DNA of 64,000 nucleotides from Prosapia bicincta (Eukaryota; Arthropoda; Insecta; Hemiptera; Cercopidae), in assembly GCA_036971475.1 (NCBI GenBank), contig JBAIZL010000002.1, forward strand, positions 352,717,582 through 352,781,581. The letters run 5' to 3'. Every line of letters begins with the position of its first letter. The first letter of the stretch is position 1. The translations under genes and the position numbers were made by a program. Positions 27,100 through 36,650 of this stretch are shown here, one piece after another. The notes beneath the pieces are model-generated. The model searched no databases, was not told the DNA's origin, and saw only the letters and a list, made by a program, of their open reading frames with translations.

Positions 27100-28827
27100 G
27101 TATAAATTTTAATTTTCTCCCAAATAAATAAGGCCTAGAATGTTTTGTTGCCCATACGATTGCTAATAACTCTTTTTCAATCGCAGAGTAATTAGTTTCG
27201 CTGTCGTTTAAAGTTCTGCTGGCATACGCTATAGGAAGGGCTTTTCCATTTTTGTCCTGGCTTAAAATTGCTCCTAGTGCATAATTACTAGTGTCTGTCG
27301 TTAGAGTAAATTCCTTTTCGAAATCTGGGTATTGTAGAAATGCTCATTAGTCAATATATTTTTACATGTTTCGAAGCATTCTATAAAGTCGGGATTTTCG
27401 ATATTTATTTTCGCATTCTTCTTCAAACAATTAGTAAATGGTTTTGTTATTTTGGCAAAGTTTTTAATAAATTTTCGATAATAGCCTAATAGTCCTAAAA
27501 AATCCTTTAATTTGTTTGGTGGTTTTAGGTATTGGGTAGTCCTTGATTACTAAAATCTTTTCGGAATTCGGTTTTACGCCATTCGGTGTCACAACATGTC
27601 CCAAATATGCTACTTCTTTTCTTAAAAATTCTGTTTTATGCAGCTGTACTTTAAAGTTGGCTTTGCATAATCTGTCGAAAACTTCTTCAAGTCTTCCTAT
27701 ATGTTCCTGAAGGCTAGTGGAATAAATTATAATGTCATCTAAATAAACTAGGCATGTTTCATTTTGGATTACTCTCAGAATATTGTTAATAATTCTTTGA
27801 AATGTAGGGGGCTATTCTTTAGTCCAAAAGGCATTCTTAAAAATTCGTAGTGTCCTGTTTCCGTTGAAAATGCTGTTTTTTTTATGCTATTTTTATCCAT
27901 CTCTACTTGGTGAAATCCTGAGGCTAGATCTAAAGTTGTAAAATACTGGGATCGTCCTAATTTATCTAATATGTCTGTAATGTTCGGCAAGGGAAATTTA
28001 TCGTCACTTGTTTTTTTGTTTTATCCTCTAAAATCTATTACTAATCGAAATTTTCTTTTGCCAGAAGCGTCTTGTTTTTTGGGTACAATCCAGACAGGAG
28101 AGTTCCATGGAGAATTTGAATAATAATAATAATTCCTTGTTTAAGCATGTCCTCAGTTTGTTTATTAATTTCGTTCTTGTAAATCTCTGGATATCTATAA
28201 TTTCTAGAGTATACGGGAATTTCATCAGTAGTCCTAATAACATCTTTTGTTTGGTTGGTAAAAGTTAAATCGTTTCCCTCATAAATCTGCATAATCTTCT
28301 ATTAAACTTGTAATAGCGGATTTTTCTTCTAAGTTCATATGTTCCATCCTAAGTTTTGATAAATCTAAATTTTTTCTTCTCGATTTTTTTTGTTTATAAT
28401 CTAATAAATTGAAATTAGTGTTCGTTTGCATTGTATCAGGTTCAAGAATATTGTATTCTTCTAAAGATTTTAATTCTAATGGTTCATTCACTGTTAATTT
28501 TACATTTTCTTCTGTGTTGTTTATAATAGGGCAATAGGCTTCTCCCTTGTGTACTGAGACTATACACTGCGGAATTTCTAATCCATTTAAGTGTCTGTAT
28601 GGTAAGAGTCCTTCTCCATCTTCAATATTTTGTATTCTAAATTTATTCGTTTGGCTAGTGCGGGCTTGTATAAAATAACTTGTTTCTTTTTTAGCGTTCT
28701 GTTCCTGACATTCGCCTTTATTATTATTATTATTATTGTTTTGTTCTTCTGTGTTAAAATATTTAATCGGGATTTGTTTATTGCGAAATATTAATTTATC
28801 ATTCACAAAATTTAAGTTAATTTTCAA
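27100..28827 (-). pseudogene. Retrotransposon RT/RNase H remnant, multiply broken
   Basis: Fragments in different frames: 28827-28279 (linker region, with an Asn/Gln run), 28292-28041 (start of RT), 27990-27775 (RT palm '[14 protein letters not shown]' and 'FLRMPFGL'), about 27770-27480 (the YLDD-region equivalent reads 'VYLDDII' on the minus strand near 27745) and about 27330-27095 (RNase H). At least three frame changes separate them. Confidence 0.8.
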
Positions 28828-28830
28828 TTC

Positions 28831-29058
28831 TTATATGTTATCTAATCCAAGGAGTAAGTCGAAATCTTTATGGAAATCAAATAAATAGAATTTGGTTGTT
28901 TCTTTTCCTAAAAGTGGTAGTGTACAACAGTATTTTTCTTTTGATACTCCATGAGCTGTACTCACTTCAAATGGTTCTTGTTTTAGGGTGTTTTTGAAAA
29001 ATTGGAAAGCTATTGATTTTTTATTAAATGATCTCGTGCTTCCAGTGTCAATCAGCAT
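28831..29058 (-). pseudogene. Retrotransposon aspartic protease fragment
   Basis: 75 codons starting with the retropepsin active-site motif 'MLIDTGSTRSF' and ending near 'FDLLLGLDNI', an expected flap and C-terminal region. It follows gag in a different frame, and the next pol frame begins 4 bases beyond its end. Confidence 0.8.
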
Positions 29059-29060
29059 CT

Positions 29061-30203
29061 TTAGGTTAGTCTTGGGATCGTGGATGTACGGTAGTTCATT
29101 TGTGTCGTCTTCGATATGCTATATGGAAAATGTCTTTTTATTGTGGTTAGTCCTAAAAAATGATTTTGGGTGTGATCGTCCCCTTGAGTGAATCCACATG
29201 CGTTTTCCTCTTGCTTTGAATTATCAAAGTCAATGGAGCTTTCAGGATCCTCTTGCTGTTCATAATCCGTTTGATCGGTCAGATAAGAGTCAGTCAATCG
29301 GTTCATAGTTTGATCGTAATTCTCTTCTTCTATTAGTTTCCCTGTCATCTGATAAAGTCTATTTTGTCTAATTGTGTTCCCTGTTTGACGTGTGGAAATG
29401 ATCATTGGTTCTGGTTCAAATTTTTGATGAACTTTTAGTGGTGTGTAATTATTGGATTGTCTCGGCTGTTGATTTTGTTGTACGTATGAGTTAGGTTTAG
29501 TAAATTGGTTAGGGTTATTTTGGTAGTTGGGCCTATAATTTTGGAAGGTTTGTTTGTTAGGAATGAGTTTGCAAGTAGTATTGTGGGGCCCTAGGTGGGA
29601 TGTTCCGTTTAATATTTTTAAATAATTTGTTATTTTTAAATTTAAAATCATTAGTAAGCATGTTAAGTGCTTCGCTAAGAGAATCTGGATTTTTTTTGTG
29701 CGCATTAGCGATCCTACGGGTTCATGTAAACCATTAAGGAGAACTCTTAACCCTAATTTCTGCACATATTCTATTAAAACATCTTTGGCCAATTGTCTTT
29801 GAGGCTCTTTATTAATAAAAAACGAGATTTGTAAATTTAATAATTTTTGAATTCTTTCGTAAAACTTAAAAGGTGATTCATTATTTTCTTGTTTTAATTC
29901 GGCCGTTTCTAAATTTAAAGTAAAGCAATCTCTTTTGTCTGAATAGCTGGTTAACAATACTTTTTTAATCTCATACCAATTATAAGAATTTGAATTTACT
30001 ACCATTTCTAATGCTTGGCCTTTTAACTTAGCTAGTATAGAAGAAAATAGGTATTCGTTTTGAAAGTCTTCTGGATCATCAGATACATAAAACTTACTGA
30101 CTATTTTATCACATACTGATATAAATCTAATGAGCATAGTAGGCTCTCCATTATACTCACTAATCATGTCAAGATATTCCTTCTTTAATGTTGGCGTTGC
30201 CAT
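29061..30203 (-). CDS. gag: Retrotransposon Gag-like protein
   Basis: A 380-codon open frame beginning 'MATPTLKKEYLDMISEYNG'. The N-terminal 200 residues follow the Gag pattern of the 17.6/297 group ('DPEDFQNEYLFSSILAKLKG', 'SYSDKRDCFTLNLETAEL'). The C-terminal half is Asn/Gln/Pro-rich and hydrophilic, without a CCHC zinc knuckle, as in this group. Gag would form the particle. About 170 residues in, the sequence reads 'MRTKKIQILLAKHLTCLLM', probably a frameshifted stretch, so even this longest frame is likely damaged. Confidence 0.75.
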   Translation of the reverse strand: MATPTLKKEYLDMISEYNGEPTMLIRFISVCDKIVSKFYVSDDPEDFQNEYLFSSILAKLKGQALEMVVNSNSYNWYEIKKVLLTSYSDKRDCFTLNLETAELKQENNESPFKFYERIQKLLNLQISFFINKEPQRQLAKDVLIEYVQKLGLRVLLNGLHEPVGSLMRTKKIQILLAKHLTCLLMILNLKITNYLKILNGTSHLGPHNTTCKLIPNKQTFQNYRPNYQNNPNQFTKPNSYVQQNQQPRQSNNYTPLKVHQKFEPEPMIISTRQTGNTIRQNRLYQMTGKLIEEENYDQTMNRLTDSYLTDQTDYEQQEDPESSIDFDNSKQEENACGFTQGDDHTQNHFLGLTTIKRHFPYSISKTTQMNYRTSTIPRLT

Positions 30204-30548
30204 TTTAAATTATTATTTTCTTTAAAATAATAAAAATTAAAATCACTGATATAAATTAAAAAGTATTTACTCTACTTTTCTTAATTCTATTTCTTACGAT
30301 CTACTTACAAGTGGATCCAAAATACTTTGCTCATTGAACAAATTTTCACTTTTCACTTTTCACTGTCCACGATATTTACTCGTGCTCTTAATAGATATGC
30401 GCTCTATTAAGTCGTTGTAGATATTCACTCTAGTAAAGTTTTCTTGATGCCATTACAGATATGCGCTCTGTAATGAATCGAGTTTTTGCAGTATCTCGGT
30501 TAACGATTGAAATCGATGAAAATTATGTTCATTAATTCTCCCGAGATG

Positions 30549-30565
30549 TCCTACCGACTACGCCA
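30549..30565 (-). other. Probable tRNA primer-binding site of the gypsy-like element
   Basis: The minus strand reads TGGCGTAGTCGGTAGGA, close to the serine-tRNA primer-binding site used by 17.6/297-group elements. It lies about 345 bases upstream of gag. Confidence 0.6.
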
Positions 30566-30880
30566 GTTACGTGTTATATTAAGCTTGAAAGGCTTTTAAA
30601 AATGATTTTATTTTTACAAACCTTTGTTAATTACGAAACATTTAATCATTCATTACGAAATGATTTCAATAATTTTGCTTAATAAAAACAAATACAATTG
30701 ATGTACATTCAATCGGAGTGAGAACGTCTGTATGATACAGAGGCGACTTGCACACTGCTGGGTAGTGCTGGGGTTCTGTTCTCACCACCTATATAATACA
30801 AAAGCTGCGTAAACAGGAAATTTCCTAGCACGCGTTTTATTATGAAAGGTTCACATAAATCGTTCACATAACTTATATAT
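30566..30880 (-). mobile_element. Probable 5' LTR of the gypsy-like element
   Basis: Sequence beyond the primer-binding site. It includes an AATAAA-containing stretch and a region (30715-30786) whose ends are short inverted words (GTGAGAAC...GTTCTCAC). The outer boundary cannot be fixed because the second LTR is missing. Confidence 0.4.
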
Positions 30881-30891
30881 ACACTGACTAG

Positions 30892-31085
30892 CAGGTGATA
30901 AGAAAGGTGTTGTAGGTTTTCCACGCTTGTGTAAAACTAGGTGTAATAAACTTATAGCAGCTGGTGGTACTATATGTACGACAGGTGTTAGTTTTAAAAG
31001 TACAGATGTAAATATTTCGCGCTAAACAAAGAATGCTATTTGCTCTATATATAAACGACTAAAACTTGTAGAAACCGTTCACACG
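30892..31085 (+). promoter_or_regulatory. Promoter-like module, copy 2
   Basis: Matches 6690-6830 in order: AGGTGATAAGAAAGGTGTTGT, TAAAACTAGGTGTAATAAACT, ACAGGTGTTAG, GCTCTATATATAAACGA (TATA at about 31045-31054), then GTTCAC. It also shares TGTAAATATT.CGCGCTAAAC with copy 3 at 34331. Its gene, if any, is displaced by the hAT-like insertion at 31139. Confidence 0.5.
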
Positions 31086-31138
31086 TTACAGATAAACGGG
31101 AGGAGATTATACACTCCTATAGTATAGCCTATATATAT

Positions 31139-32662
31139 CAGAATCGGACGGTTCACTAAAATGAAGCGCTTCATTTGACCGGTTCATCGGTTCACTTGTT
31201 GTGGACATTCCCGCCATTTCCATTGTAGTAACTAGTAGTAAGCATGCGATGCAGTAGCATTTGTCATTATTGTACAGCACTAATACTATACATATTTGTA
31301 TATTATAAGTATTAGTATACAATTTTTCATTACACTTAATGTGTTGTACAGCCTATTAAGCTGCTATTATTCCAACCAATTTACGAACATACAATTGTTC
31401 GAACTCAGCTTGTAAGGTTATGTTAATGATAACCTCATTGAACCAATAAAGATATAACGGTACAAACTGACCATTTTGTTAAATTAAGATTATATATATA
31501 TATATATCAAGAATATATTATAAACAAAAAAACGGATGAATCAAACGTAAATATTGACTATGGGTGGCTTTACAAACATAACCACATTTATAGTATTATT
31601 TAGCAACATAGTACTATAGTAAATATGTGTTTATTTCGGTACTATTAATCTATAACTTGTGTGATATTATTTTTTTCTTGTAATTAATGATTATGTATGT
31701 GATCACACACACTCACAAATTTTAATTTATAAGTTATTATAAAATAATTATTGAATTTTGTAGTCCATTACGTTCGGTGAATCTTATTAATCACTTAAAC
31801 AATAGTTTATGACTATGCGAACTTTAAGTTTTGTAACTTAAACTTAATGAGACAGAACGTTTTCGATCGCTCGGTGGAACATTATATAAAATAATGTCGG
31901 TGTTATGGTAGCCATAATATTAATTATCATTTTATATTAAATAACGAATCTATATGTGCACATTTCTTAAGCTCAATTTGTAGAGGATCTTAGTAACACT
32001 AGCAAAATCTATTTTGTGTTGAAACAATACAACTTTGATGCTTTCTGTTATTAAAATATAATTATAAATTTTCATCTAACCCTGGTATTATTTAGAGAAA
32101 GCACATTGCTTATCAAGTCATTAAACAATTTAACATATTACTATACCAAGAATTGCTGTCTAAATTTAAAATTTAAAAATTATATCAAATTTTTTCTAAC
32201 GTGAGATTTTCTTTTAGAAAAAATAATTATTTCTTAGTTCTTTTGTTAAAGTTACCTCCAAATAGTAACACTTTAATGAGTTGATTGAGAATAGGCTGGA
32301 AATAATTTCTCATTTGTCGAAATAATAAACTACAGTAAAATATTTGCCGAATTGAAACAGTACGAATTCGGTTTGTATGTTACATATTAGCATGACGAAC
32401 TACAAGAGAAGACTGACTGACTGAACCATAGGTTCACTCCTTTCTTTGGTTCTTACTGAAGCGCTTCAATTGAAGCGCTTCAGAACCGAAAGAACCTATG
32501 AAAGACAATTCTTTCTCATAGAACCGTGGTTCACTGAGTCTTACTGAAGCGCTTCAGAAGAGAACCGGTGAAAGGCAATTCTTGTTAAAAGAACCGCGAT
32601 CACTGAGTCTTTCAAATGAAGCGTTTCAATTGAACCGTTCATGAACCGTGCGCCCATCTCTA
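31139..32662. mobile_element. Probable non-autonomous hAT-like element
   Basis: 1.52 kb between imperfect terminal inverted repeats (CAGAATCGGACGGTTCA at the left; the right end read inward is TAGAGATGGGCGCACGGTTCA), flanked by 8-bp ATATATAT on both sides (31131-31138, 32663-32670). Both ends are rich in sub-terminal palindromes (GAAGCGCTTC and GGTTCA words, especially 32400-32640), a hAT habit. No transposase frame is present. The flanking duplication is low-complexity, so this remains a probable call. Confidence 0.5.
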
Positions 32663-32828
32663 ATATATATATAAACAATGAAAACAGAATGAGTATACTC
32701 TAAGATATTTCTCTAAGACATTTTAACCTTGAAAGTTTTTAAAATTCAATTAAAACAGGTTATATCAACCACTACCAAATCAAAAGTATTTAGCGAGCAG
32801 CGTTTACGTATACATTAGCATTTGAATC

Positions 32829-33101
32829 ATGAAACTGGGTAAAGCTACAATCATTTATAAGCTGGTGATATCCCACGTCGATCAAATACAATTTGTTATA
32901 CAAGGTATCGAGCTAAGACGTTAAACGTATGACACTGTTGAGTTTTCAATTTCGGTGAACTCATCCGAACACCCACTGACACAAGAGGATATGGAAGTGA
33001 TAGCAAATTGTAGTAAGCTTCCTTGTGATGCTTTAGCCGAAATATTGGATTCATACAAAAGACCAGTGTTAATTGTACACATTTACTTGAAGCCAAAGTG
33101 A
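32829..33101 (+). pseudogene. Decayed small viral gene, unknown
   Basis: A 90-codon frame from ATG 32829 to TGA 33101, broken by a single TAA at codon 32 (32922). The part after the stop reads like protein ('YDTVEFSISVNSSEHPLTQE', then 'LAEILDSYKRPVLIVHIYLK'). No family recognised. A TATA-like run lies about 155 bases upstream, at the edge of the hAT-like element. Confidence 0.4.
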
Positions 33102-33132
33102 GGGAGGAAAACCCCCTTACCAGAGAAAAAAG

Positions 33133-33226
33133 CCCACAGTCTCTCTACAAATACAACCAATAACGTGTCTTCAGGGTAAATAGAACACTTAAACTTCTTC
33201 TGATCTACAGATTTTACATACCATAT
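33133..33226 (-). pseudogene. Third IAP RING relic
   Basis: Matches the RING-coding part of the right-TIR IAP gene (35278-35400) on the same strand, with an internal deletion. It keeps the CACAGTCTCTCTACAAATAC and ACTTCTTCTGATCTACAGA words. It shows that IAP sequence was once present, or duplicated, deeper inside the element. Confidence 0.65.
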
Positions 33227-33349
33227 GATTCATAAAATAGCGGATTTTACGTTATAGGCTATGCGGTAGAAATGTTGTTTTAACGCATATGTTATCTTAT
33301 TTTATTTATATGAATTGTAATTACATAATGAAAAGTAACTTGGGTTAAT

Positions 33350-33515
33350 ATAATAAAAAAATTTGTTCCTTGGGGGGGGGGTATATTGTATTAAAAATAT
33401 TTGTTTCTTGGGGTGGGGGTATATTATATTTAAAAAAATGTGTTCCTTGGGGGCTATATAGTATTAAAAATATTTGTTCCTTGGGGTGGGGGTATATTGT
33501 ATTAAAAATATTTTG
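33350..33515 (+). repeat. G-rich minisatellite
   Basis: Four copies of about 41 bp, each with TTGTTCCTTGGGG, a G run of up to 10, then TATATTGTATTAAAAATA. Confidence 0.85.
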
Positions 33516-34320
33516 AACAATCACTCAAACAATAGTTAATAACTACCCGAACTTTGGATAGTCGTAAAGATCGGATAGTCATAAACTATTGTTTAAGCAA
33601 ACTGCAATTAACACGTCTCGTAGTGTTCTGAGACTTGTAGTACATACGCAAGAAACTAGGCTACTAACAAGTGAGTCCTGCAATAAAATCTAAAATTAAA
33701 AAACAGCTGCTTGAAAGAGAAATTGCTCTCCATTTCTTAAGGAACGTTTCCGGAGCCTATTTTTTATTTTGGGGGGGATATTTTGACACCGATTATGGTA
33801 AAATTGTTTGGTTTTATTAACAAATTTATGTCACCGTTTTCAATTGGATCTTAATGTTTTATAATTATTTTTAAAGTTTGTCAAATTTTTTTTACAAACT
33901 AAAATAATTTTAATAACTTGGAACAACTGTGGTGTAGTTTTTAATTAAAAATAAATAAAAACCTCGACAACCACAATTATCTATATAATGTCCTGATTTA
34001 CGTTTCGATTACAAATCAATTGTTTTCAGCAGAAATTACTACAAATATTAGGCATTTAGTAATTTCTTTTAAAGATGATTGCTTAGCAACGAAATTCACA
34101 TAAGGATATAAAAAAAAATTTGTTACTTAAGAGGTTTTGTTTATTTATAATTTTATTAAAAAATATTTTAAAAAATTAGAAATTACATACATAATTTGAC
34201 AGTTATCGTCAACTATTTACCCTGTTCATATGTTAATTTGTTTAAATATGTGTCTAACCTAATCTCGTCACTGTGGGAGAACGTAGCATATAAACACCAT
34301 GAAAAACAGATCTCATTTTA
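33516..34320. other. AT-rich sequence, no gene recognised
   Basis: It begins with an imperfect palindrome (AAACAATAGTTAATAACT...ACTATTGTTT, about 33525-33595). Part of that palindrome resembles 31795-31830 in the hAT-like element. The rest is non-coding. Confidence 0.4.
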
Positions 34321-34324
34321 TAAT

Positions 34325-34420
34325 CGACAGATGTAAATATTGCGCGCTAAACAAAGAATGCTATTTGCTCTATATAAAGTAGTAAAACCTAATAGAATTC
34401 GTTCACTAGTTACTCTAGTG
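34325..34420 (+). promoter_or_regulatory. Promoter-like module, copy 3
   Basis: ACAGATGTAAATATTGCGCGCTAAAC, then GAATGCTATTTGCTCTATATAAAG (TATA at 34371-34378) and GTTCAC, nearly identical to the end of copy 2. A cluster of palindromes follows, with no plus-strand gene. Confidence 0.5.
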
Positions 34421-34492
34421 CTCTGACGTATGTTCACTATTAGAACACTCGGTCCGTGTAGGTGACGGTCAACAAATATTACAATATAATTA

Positions 34493-34545
34493 TAAAGTCA
34501 CGCGTGACTTTAAAATTATAGTGTAATACTTGTCGCACAAGTATT
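34493..34545. other. Two consecutive palindromes
   Basis: A perfect 20-bp palindrome TAAAGTCACGCGTGACTTTA at 34493-34512, and 13 bases later a hairpin with 9-bp arms AATACTTGT/ACAAGTATT and a CGC loop at 34525-34545. Confidence 0.8.
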
Positions 34546-34573
34546 CACTATAGCTAAGATGAAATTTTAATGA

Positions 34574-34630
34574 AGAGAAAACAGCCCTATAGTGTAAGAC
34601 TGTGTTTTACACTATAGGGCTGTTTTCTCT
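34574..34630. terminator. 24-bp hairpin downstream of the 34716 gene
   Basis: Perfect 24-bp arms (34574-34597 and 34607-34630) with a 9-base loop. It lies about 86 bases beyond the stop of the minus-strand gene at 34716-34940, the same relative position as the hairpins at 9376 and 10586, although the sequence is different. Confidence 0.7.
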
Positions 34631-34715
34631 AGGGTCTCTGCAGACCCTCACCCTCACTTTGGTTGTCGGTAGTAAGTCAACAATAGTACCGGCTTTTTGG
34701 GAGAGCAAAGGAGGT

Positions 34716-34940
34716 CTATAACCTCTTGCAATTCTCTACAATGGCTCTTTCCCTAGCGGTGAGTTTTCGTTTAGCCTTCAACACCGATAGAGAAATTTCC
34801 ACTTTTTTGTAGTCTTCCTTCCACATTTCGTATGCTACCCCAACGCGCAGAAACGACACGAAGTCGGAGATTACAAGCTGTTGTACAATTGTTGCATTAC
34901 CGACGCTCATGATTTTTTTTACAGGATAAGAAATCGCCAC
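34716..34940 (-). CDS. Small unknown viral protein near right TIR
   Basis: A 74-codon frame on the minus strand. The N-terminal half is hydrophobic-helical ('ATIVQQLVISDFVSFLRVGV') and the C-terminal half charged and helical ('VEISLSVLKAKRKLTARERA'). It begins about 60 bases inside the right TIR and reads towards the element centre, with a strong hairpin beyond its stop. It might be a small helical adaptor, but there is no recognisable family, and the initiation codon could also be a downstream ATG. Confidence 0.45.
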   Translation of the reverse strand: MAISYPVKKIMSVGNATIVQQLVISDFVSFLRVGVAYEMWKEDYKKVEISLSVLKAKRKLTARERAIVENCKRL

Positions 34941-35000
34941 ATGTTATATACTGTTTCCCCACTCGCAGCTGGCCGCTACATCGGGCTGCCAAGCCGGTCT

Positions 35001-35012
35001 CCCCAGCACTTG

Positions 35013-35047
<35 letters not shown>

Positions 35048-36464
35048 TGTATTGTTTGAATATTAATAAAATAGAGGATTTTTAGTTGATCAAAGGTGTA
35101 AAATAACTTAGGTTTGGTTAAAGCAAACACAAAACTACATTTTTTCTACAAGACATAATATATATATATATATTTTTTAAATCATAAGTTACAATAATTA
35201 TACTATTAAAAAGAAATATTGTTGTTAAACAAAAAATTATTACAAATGTTAAGAAAGATAAATTCTCATAACAGAGTCCACAGTCTCTCTACAAATACCG
35301 CACGTTTTGCAAGCTAATCCGCAAGGCACACAAGCAATAACGTGTCTGCAGGGTAAATGGACCACTTGAACTTCTTCTGATCTACAGATTTTACATTCTG
35401 CACGAAGTATATCTGCTGCCAATTAAGTCTTACTAGTAACTAAAGCCTTCTCTCTGAAACTGTCAACGAATGCCTTGCCTTTTACTAGTAATACGAATGA
35501 ACATGTACCATGCCAAGTTGCGTGTTCAATCCATGGTTCATCTTCATACATCCAATCATTTAACAACCCTCCGAAACAGAAACAAAGAGTATGGTCATAA
35601 TTATTTATATAGAAAAAGCCTTCAGAACTCAAGTCTTCTTTTTTCTCTCTCAACATAGGCGGTGCGTTATCAAAGGTTTTTATTCTGGACTCAATGGTTA
35701 CGTATTGAGGGTAATGCAATTTTCCGACTTGTACAATGTTCATCGCTAGTCAATCTGAAGGGCAAATGTTACTTTTTTGATAGCTCTTGCAGTTTATATA
35801 CGCTTCTCTTTAAAGTTACCTGTGTTTGGGGTGAACATTAATTATATTCAAGGTGCGGAACCTATCATAATAAATTACCATGCTTTTACATTTTGTAACC
35901 AGTCAATATTTGGAGAAGAAACACATAAGAGACGGTACAGGCAAAGACTGCCACATTTATCGCTAAAATAAATTACACACTCGGCGAAACTCAACCCATC
36001 ACCTCGTAACGGATTACAACGGTTTTTAAAAATACTTTAACCGTACACACGCGCACACGGACGATATAGTAAAATATAGGTCAGAAACGAACGGGTACGG
36101 GATATAATACACACGTTCCTTTACAAAATCACATGTCAAAATGGCATCATTCTCTAGTTCTCGGTAACCAACGGTTTTACATTGCCCCAACATGTCCGAA
36201 CATGTTTTTAATTACGTCATAAAATCGTGAGCACGTACACGCACACAAACATTCACACATGCGTGCGAACATACACAAACGCACACACGCGCACAAGCGC
36301 GCCTTTTTAACAGTTTTTCCTTTGCCCCCAACATATCAGTCAAACTCCAATAATTTCGGAAACCATTCCCCATCAAATCCCATAACGGCTTTTTAACGGA
36401 AATTAACGATTTTTCAAAAAAATCCGTTTACCCGCAGGGGCCAACCGTCGATTTTGTATCTACT
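35001..36464 (-). repeat. Right terminal inverted repeat
   Basis: Inverted copy of 5217-6605. It includes the (GT)n tract at the inner edge, the IAP gene with its TATA box, and an outer region with ACATGTCCGAACATGT and alternating CA/CG words. It is slightly longer than the left TIR because it keeps the BIR-coding part of the IAP gene. Confidence 0.85.
35249..35743 (-). pseudogene. BIR-RING inhibitor of apoptosis, nonsense mutation (right TIR)
   Basis: A 164-codon gene with BIR (about residues 20-85) and C-terminal RING (about 117-152), the classical short viral IAP layout. A TAA at 35423-35425 lies between the two domains (the left TIR has TCA there), so only the BIR half is translated from the ATG. 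In the BIR the zinc-ligand region reads 'LCFCFGG', so the second cysteine is one position early compared with the C-x2-C of the intact BIR gene at 18689. H and C later in the domain are in place. The domain may therefore be impaired. A TATA box lies about 55 bases upstream. The left TIR has lost the BIR by deletion, so neither TIR holds an intact gene. Confidence 0.8.
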
Positions 36465-36471
36465 ATTACTA
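36465..36471. other. Target-site duplication, right
   Basis: ATTACTA, identical to 5210-5216. It is followed by TTCCAAC..., the direct continuation of the piwi unit interrupted at 5216. Confidence 0.8.
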
Positions 36472-36650
36472 TTCCAACTTTCTACTCCCTCCTTCGGCAC
36501 AACTCTTGTCCTAAAAGCCAAGTTCCTCATAAAAGTAAAATTATTTCTCAGAGATTCAGAAATGCCTGTCAGCCGACAAAGTTCCGGAACCAGATAAATG
36601 AATTCCCCTTGGCCAGCTCTGACGTCCCTCAGTTTAGTTTTCCCTCAGGC
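36466..36650 (-). pseudogene. Rest of the piwi unit interrupted by the Polinton
   Basis: PAZ-distal piwi sequence on the minus strand, continuing exactly from the left flank. At about 36650 the sequence switches to plus-oriented piwi sequence (N-terminal tail), an inversion junction in the array. Confidence 0.85.

Larger units (their letters stand above)
27090..30203 (-). mobile_element. Truncated Ty3/gypsy (17.6/297-like) retrotransposon
   Basis: On the minus strand, in order: gag (30203-29061), aspartic protease (about 29058-28831), linker, reverse transcriptase (about 28290-27480) and the first part of RNase H (about 27330-27095, with a '[18 protein letters not shown]' block). The RT contains '[16 protein letters not shown]' and '[10 protein letters not shown]'. 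Pol is split by several frameshifts and stops. The rest of RNase H, the integrase, any env and the 3' LTR are missing, cut off where the satellite starts. A tRNA-type primer-binding site lies at 30549-30565. It inserted into, or was joined to, the damaged right half of the viral element. Confidence 0.9.
5217..36464. mobile_element. Polinton/Maverick (adintovirus) with nested insertions
   Basis: A 31.2-kb element with terminal inverted repeats, a target-site duplication and the full Polinton core set: protein-primed family B DNA polymerase, retroviral-type integrase with chromodomain, packaging ATPase, adenain-like cysteine protease, penton-like minor and double-jelly-roll-like major capsid proteins. 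The PLA2/basic protein and IAP genes are typical accessories of arthropod members. The large core genes are uninterrupted, which suggests fairly recent integration. The right third (about 23.2-33.3 kb) is disrupted by piwi sequence, a satellite, a gypsy-like retrotransposon and a probable hAT derivative. Without these the element would be roughly 22-24 kb. Integrated copies of this group are considered endogenous forms of adintoviruses. Confidence 0.93.
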
